A DNA stretch of 64,000 nucleotides from Bacillus sp. MYb209 (lineage in GTDB: Bacteria > Bacillota > Bacilli > Bacillales > Bacillaceae_G). The position numbers and the translations under genes were made by a program. The notes beneath the pieces are model-generated. The model made no database searches, was not told the origin of the DNA, and saw only the letters and a list, made by a program, of their open reading frames with translations. Shown in pieces: positions 61,729 through 64,000 of the stretch. The stretch is from NCBI RefSeq assembly GCF_002975175.1, contig NZ_PCNZ01000003.1, forward strand, positions 124,001 through 188,000. The letters run 5' to 3'. Position 1 is the first letter of the stretch. The number at the start of each line of letters is the position of its first letter.

Positions 61729-62025
61729 GTGGAGGGATTACTTATTAGTAAAATGGGATTTGACTTAATAACTCATGAAGGCAACTTTAATTTTGGATAT
61801 GAAGATATAATGAATACATCTAGGAAATGTAAATTTTCTAACTGCTCACATACAAATGAACCACACTGTGCAGTTAAAAAAGCCATCTCTGACGGCATTC
61901 TTTCTGAAGAAGTAGTTAATAGTTATTATAGAGATTTAAACGAATTACACTATGTTTCTAAGCAAAAGAATAAAACAAAGGCTATTGACTATATGAAACA
62001 ATTGAAACTCTTTCAAAAAGATTAG
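61729..62025 (+). pseudogene. Orphan C-terminal zinc domain of an RsgA-like GTPase
   Basis: The frame holds the zinc motif CKFSNCSHTNEPHC (C-x4-C-x-H-x5-C), then AVKKAISDGILSEEVVNSYY, the end of RsgA-type ribosome-assembly GTPases. No GTPase domain precedes it; upstream is intergenic. A GTG start at 61729 is close to GGAGGG. This is a truncated paralogue or a stand-alone domain; about 98 of a normal 300-350 residues remain. Confidence 0.75.
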
Positions 62026-62033
62026 GCTAAAAT

Positions 62034-62076
62034 AAAAAAGTTCTCCTTACAATAATATTCAAAGGAGAACTTTTTT
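62034..62076. terminator. Bidirectional terminator
   Basis: AAAAAAGTTCTCCTT pairs with AAGGAGAACTTTTTT around a 13-base loop, between the RsgA fragment and the transporter gene. Confidence 0.88.
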
Positions 62077-62224
62077 ATTTTATAACTTTAATTTTTCAAT
62101 ACCAACATACATTCTTGCATTAAAATCATTGCTTTGCAAATTTATAAGCTTAATCTATTCGGCCCTTTGCTTTAGAAAAAACTTATAAAACCACAAAAAA
62201 GATTGAATTTTCAGTTTTTTATTT

Positions 62225-63715
62225 TTAAAATTTAACACTATCATCCACTGACACTTTTTCTTTAGAGCTTTTCCTTTCCAACTCTTTGCTCCTCTCTTCC
62301 CAAAACGGTACACCTTCAATCCCTACTTTTTTAGGGTCAAAAACCGGATCTTTCCCTTCTTTTTTCTGCGTTTCATAATCTTTTAACACTTTTAATGCTG
62401 TTTTGCTTAATAGTAGAATCGCTATAAGGTTTAACCATGCCATACTACCTATTCCTAAATCTCCTAGATTCCATAAAAGTGAAGCTGATTCTACACTACC
62501 GATGTAAACCATAATTAAAAATCCAATTTTTAAAACTGGTTTTAACCAGCTATATTTTAATTGATGATCTAAATAAGTAAGCGTCGTTTCAGCGATATAA
62601 TAGTAAGCGAGTAAAGTTGTAAATGCGAAGAAGAAAATTGCGATTGAAATAAATAATGGACCAAATCCTGTCATAACGGTTTCAACTGCTTGTTGTGTAT
62701 AAATGGGACCAGCTTCAATATTGCCTATGTTCTGTACAATAGCGCTTTTCCCTTCAGGTATAACATTGTACATACCTGTAATTAATATCATAAGTGCTGT
62801 CGCTGTACATACAACAATTGTATCAATGTAAACAGAAAATGCTTGAACTAATCCTTGTTTTGCAGGATGAGATACTTCAGCAGCGGCAGAACTATACGTT
62901 GCTTCTCCAACACCAGCGACATTTGAAAATACTGCACGCTTTACTCCCCATGCAATAGCTGCCCCAACGATTCCTCCAAACATTTCATTCACACCAAATG
63001 CACTTGAGAAAATAAGACCAAACATATTAGGGATTTCTGTTATATTTGCAATTAAGACGATACATGTAACAATTACATAACCAATTGCCATAAATGGAAC
63101 TAACATTTGTGAAACGCCTGCAATTCTCTTTACTCCACCAAAAATAATCGCTGCCAATAATACAACTAAAAATATACCAGTTACATATTTACTAATGCCA
63201 GAAGAGTTTTCAAATCCAACCGCGATACTACTTGATTGAATACCTGGTAATAAAACGCCATATGAAAGTGTTACAACCACTGCTACAATGACCGCAAACC
63301 ATTTCATTTTTAAGCCCTTCTCAATAAAGTATGGCGTACCACCTCGATATTCATTGCCTACTTTACTTTTGTATACTTGTGCTAATGTCGATTCAACAAA
63401 TGCACTAGCTGCTCCTAATAGCGCCATCACCCACATCCAAAATACAGCTCCAGGCCCGCCAAAAGCGATAGCTGTCGCTACTCCTGCGATGTTCCCTATT
63501 CCAACCCTACCTGATAGCGCCAAACAAAATGCTTGAAAGGATGATATTCCCGTCTCTGAGCTTTTCCCTTCAAATAATAGTTTAATCATCTCTTTAAAAT
63601 AACGAATTTGTAAAAAGCGAGTCGCAATTGTGAAATACACTCCTGCTCCTAATGCAAAAATAACTAAGCCGATACTCCATACTTGCCCTACTAACCATTC
63701 TACTAATTTCTCCAT
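62225..63715 (-). CDS. Alanine/glycine:cation symporter (AGCS family)
   Basis: 496 residues with about eleven transmembrane helices. AGCS hallmarks: ATRFLQIRYFKEMIKLLFEGK after the first helix, GRVGIGNIAGVATAIAFGGPG, GAIAWGVKRAVFSNVAGVGEA, and EVSHPAKQGLVQAFSVYIDT. It imports alanine or glycine with sodium or proton. The start follows AAGGGGGATTTGG. Upstream are a terminator-like hairpin and a bcr1-like repeat, so the leader may attenuate expression. Confidence 0.9.
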   Translation of the reverse strand: MEKLVEWLVGQVWSIGLVIFALGAGVYFTIATRFLQIRYFKEMIKLLFEGKSSETGISSFQAFCLALSGRVGIGNIAGVATAIAFGGPGAVFWMWVMALLGAASAFVESTLAQVYKSKVGNEYRGGTPYFIEKGLKMKWFAVIVAVVVTLSYGVLLPGIQSSSIAVGFENSSGISKYVTGIFLVVLLAAIIFGGVKRIAGVSQMLVPFMAIGYVIVTCIVLIANITEIPNMFGLIFSSAFGVNEMFGGIVGAAIAWGVKRAVFSNVAGVGEATYSSAAAEVSHPAKQGLVQAFSVYIDTIVVCTATALMILITGMYNVIPEGKSAIVQNIGNIEAGPIYTQQAVETVMTGFGPLFISIAIFFFAFTTLLAYYYIAETTLTYLDHQLKYSWLKPVLKIGFLIMVYIGSVESASLLWNLGDLGIGSMAWLNLIAILLLSKTALKVLKDYETQKKEGKDPVFDPKKVGIEGVPFWEERSKELERKSSKEKVSVDDSVKF

Positions 63716-63766
63716 CCAAATCCCCCTTATAATTCTTTTGAAAAAGCAATTTTATATATAAGAAAA

Positions 63767-63799
63767 CGGACAACCTTTATCCTACCTACCAGTTGTCCG
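63767..63799 (-). terminator. Terminator-like hairpin in the symporter leader
   Basis: CGGACAAC (63767-63774) pairs with GTTGTCCG (63792-63799) around a 17-base loop, with TTTTCTT after it in the minus direction, 52 bases before the transporter start. It may end upstream transcription or attenuate the gene. Confidence 0.6.
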
Positions 63800-63825
63800 C
63801 ATCTCTTACTATATTTCATCATTCT

Positions 63826-63980
63826 TTTATCCCGCTATTTGTGGGTAGTATGATTCCCACCTCATGCGTTGAACACAAAGGAAGTAAGGTGGAAAATCAC
63901 CTACCGTAAATGCCCTATTGGTTCAAATACTATTCTACAGTGATGAAAAGACTCCACACTGAATATAATTTTACTTGATA
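63826..63980. repeat. bcr1-like intergenic repeat
   Basis: It begins TTTATCCCGCTATTTGTGGG and holds a long hairpin: GGTAG, GATT and CCACCT (63844-63862) pair with AGGTGG, AATC and CTACC (63887-63905). From memory, bcr1 repeats of the B. cereus group are about 155 bases, structured, and flanked by TTTAT; the fit is good but was not searched. End coordinate approximate. Confidence 0.5.
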
Positions 63981-64000
63981 TTTACCCAAACACTTTTCAC

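Noticed and set aside
63716-64000. T-box or known amino-acid riboswitch in the symporter leader
   Set aside because: No T-box core, glycine, lysine, THF or SAM motif could be matched; the dominant hairpin fits a repeat of the bcr1 kind better.
1-64000. CRISPR array, tRNA, rRNA, integrase, restriction or toxin-antitoxin system
   Set aside because: No regularly spaced repeats, cloverleaf sequences, integrase or defence-gene motifs were found in reading.

Overview
The window is low-GC Bacillus chromosome. Gene content points to the Bacillus cereus group: the sleB-ypeB spore germination pair, kynUBA for tryptophan breakdown, acoABCL with acoR for acetoin breakdown, an IS231-like transposase remnant, many small GNAT and DinB-fold proteins, and a bcr1-like intergenic repeat recalled from this group. 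No rRNA, tRNA, CRISPR array, intact prophage or intact insertion sequence was found.

Layout. 1-2.5 kb: ypeB (cut by the window edge), sleB and a small secreted protein. 2.5-8.3 kb: a membrane protein, a serine hydrolase, kynUBA and a divergent TetR regulator whose likely operator lies inside the kynU promoter. 8.4-21.6 kb: acoR and acoABCL, separated by about 6.5 kb of small unrelated genes (GNAT, DeoR regulator, lipoprotein, methyltransferase, Rrf2 regulator with a thioredoxin-reductase-like flavoprotein, a secreted beta-gamma-crystallin-like protein). acoA has a textbook sigma-54 promoter, matching AcoR as its activator. 21.6-29.7 kb: DinB and SDR proteins, two DUF4181 paralogues flanking a Nudix hydrolase, PP2C and HIT proteins, and an OpuA-type glycine betaine transporter whose binding protein is divergent. 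29.7-32.8 kb: a sigma factor-clpP pair, ferredoxin, rpiA and GNAT. 32.8-44 kb: ABC exporter, macrolide-type glycosyltransferase, SUMF1-like protein, kinases, a double-hit methyltransferase pseudogene, several GNATs and a PadR-HAAS pair. 44-52 kb: helD, luciferase-like monooxygenase, a small RHH-like protein, the transposase remnant, methyltransferase, GGCT and recQ. 52-64 kb: a decay-rich zone of small unknown genes, strong hairpins and gene fragments (LysR tail, LPMO fragment, RsgA tail, duplicated DUF6884 tail) around ppaC, ending with an AGCS transporter whose leader holds a terminator-like hairpin and the bcr1-like repeat.

Together the genes describe catabolic use of tryptophan and acetoin, osmoprotection, spore revival and general stress functions. 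No complete new system is proven. The best leads are the structured non-coding elements near 52.8-53.0 kb, the secreted crystallin-like protein, the sigma factor-ClpP pair, the Cys-rich 62-residue protein and the promoter/operator architectures. Family assignments come from motif reading alone; no database search was run.
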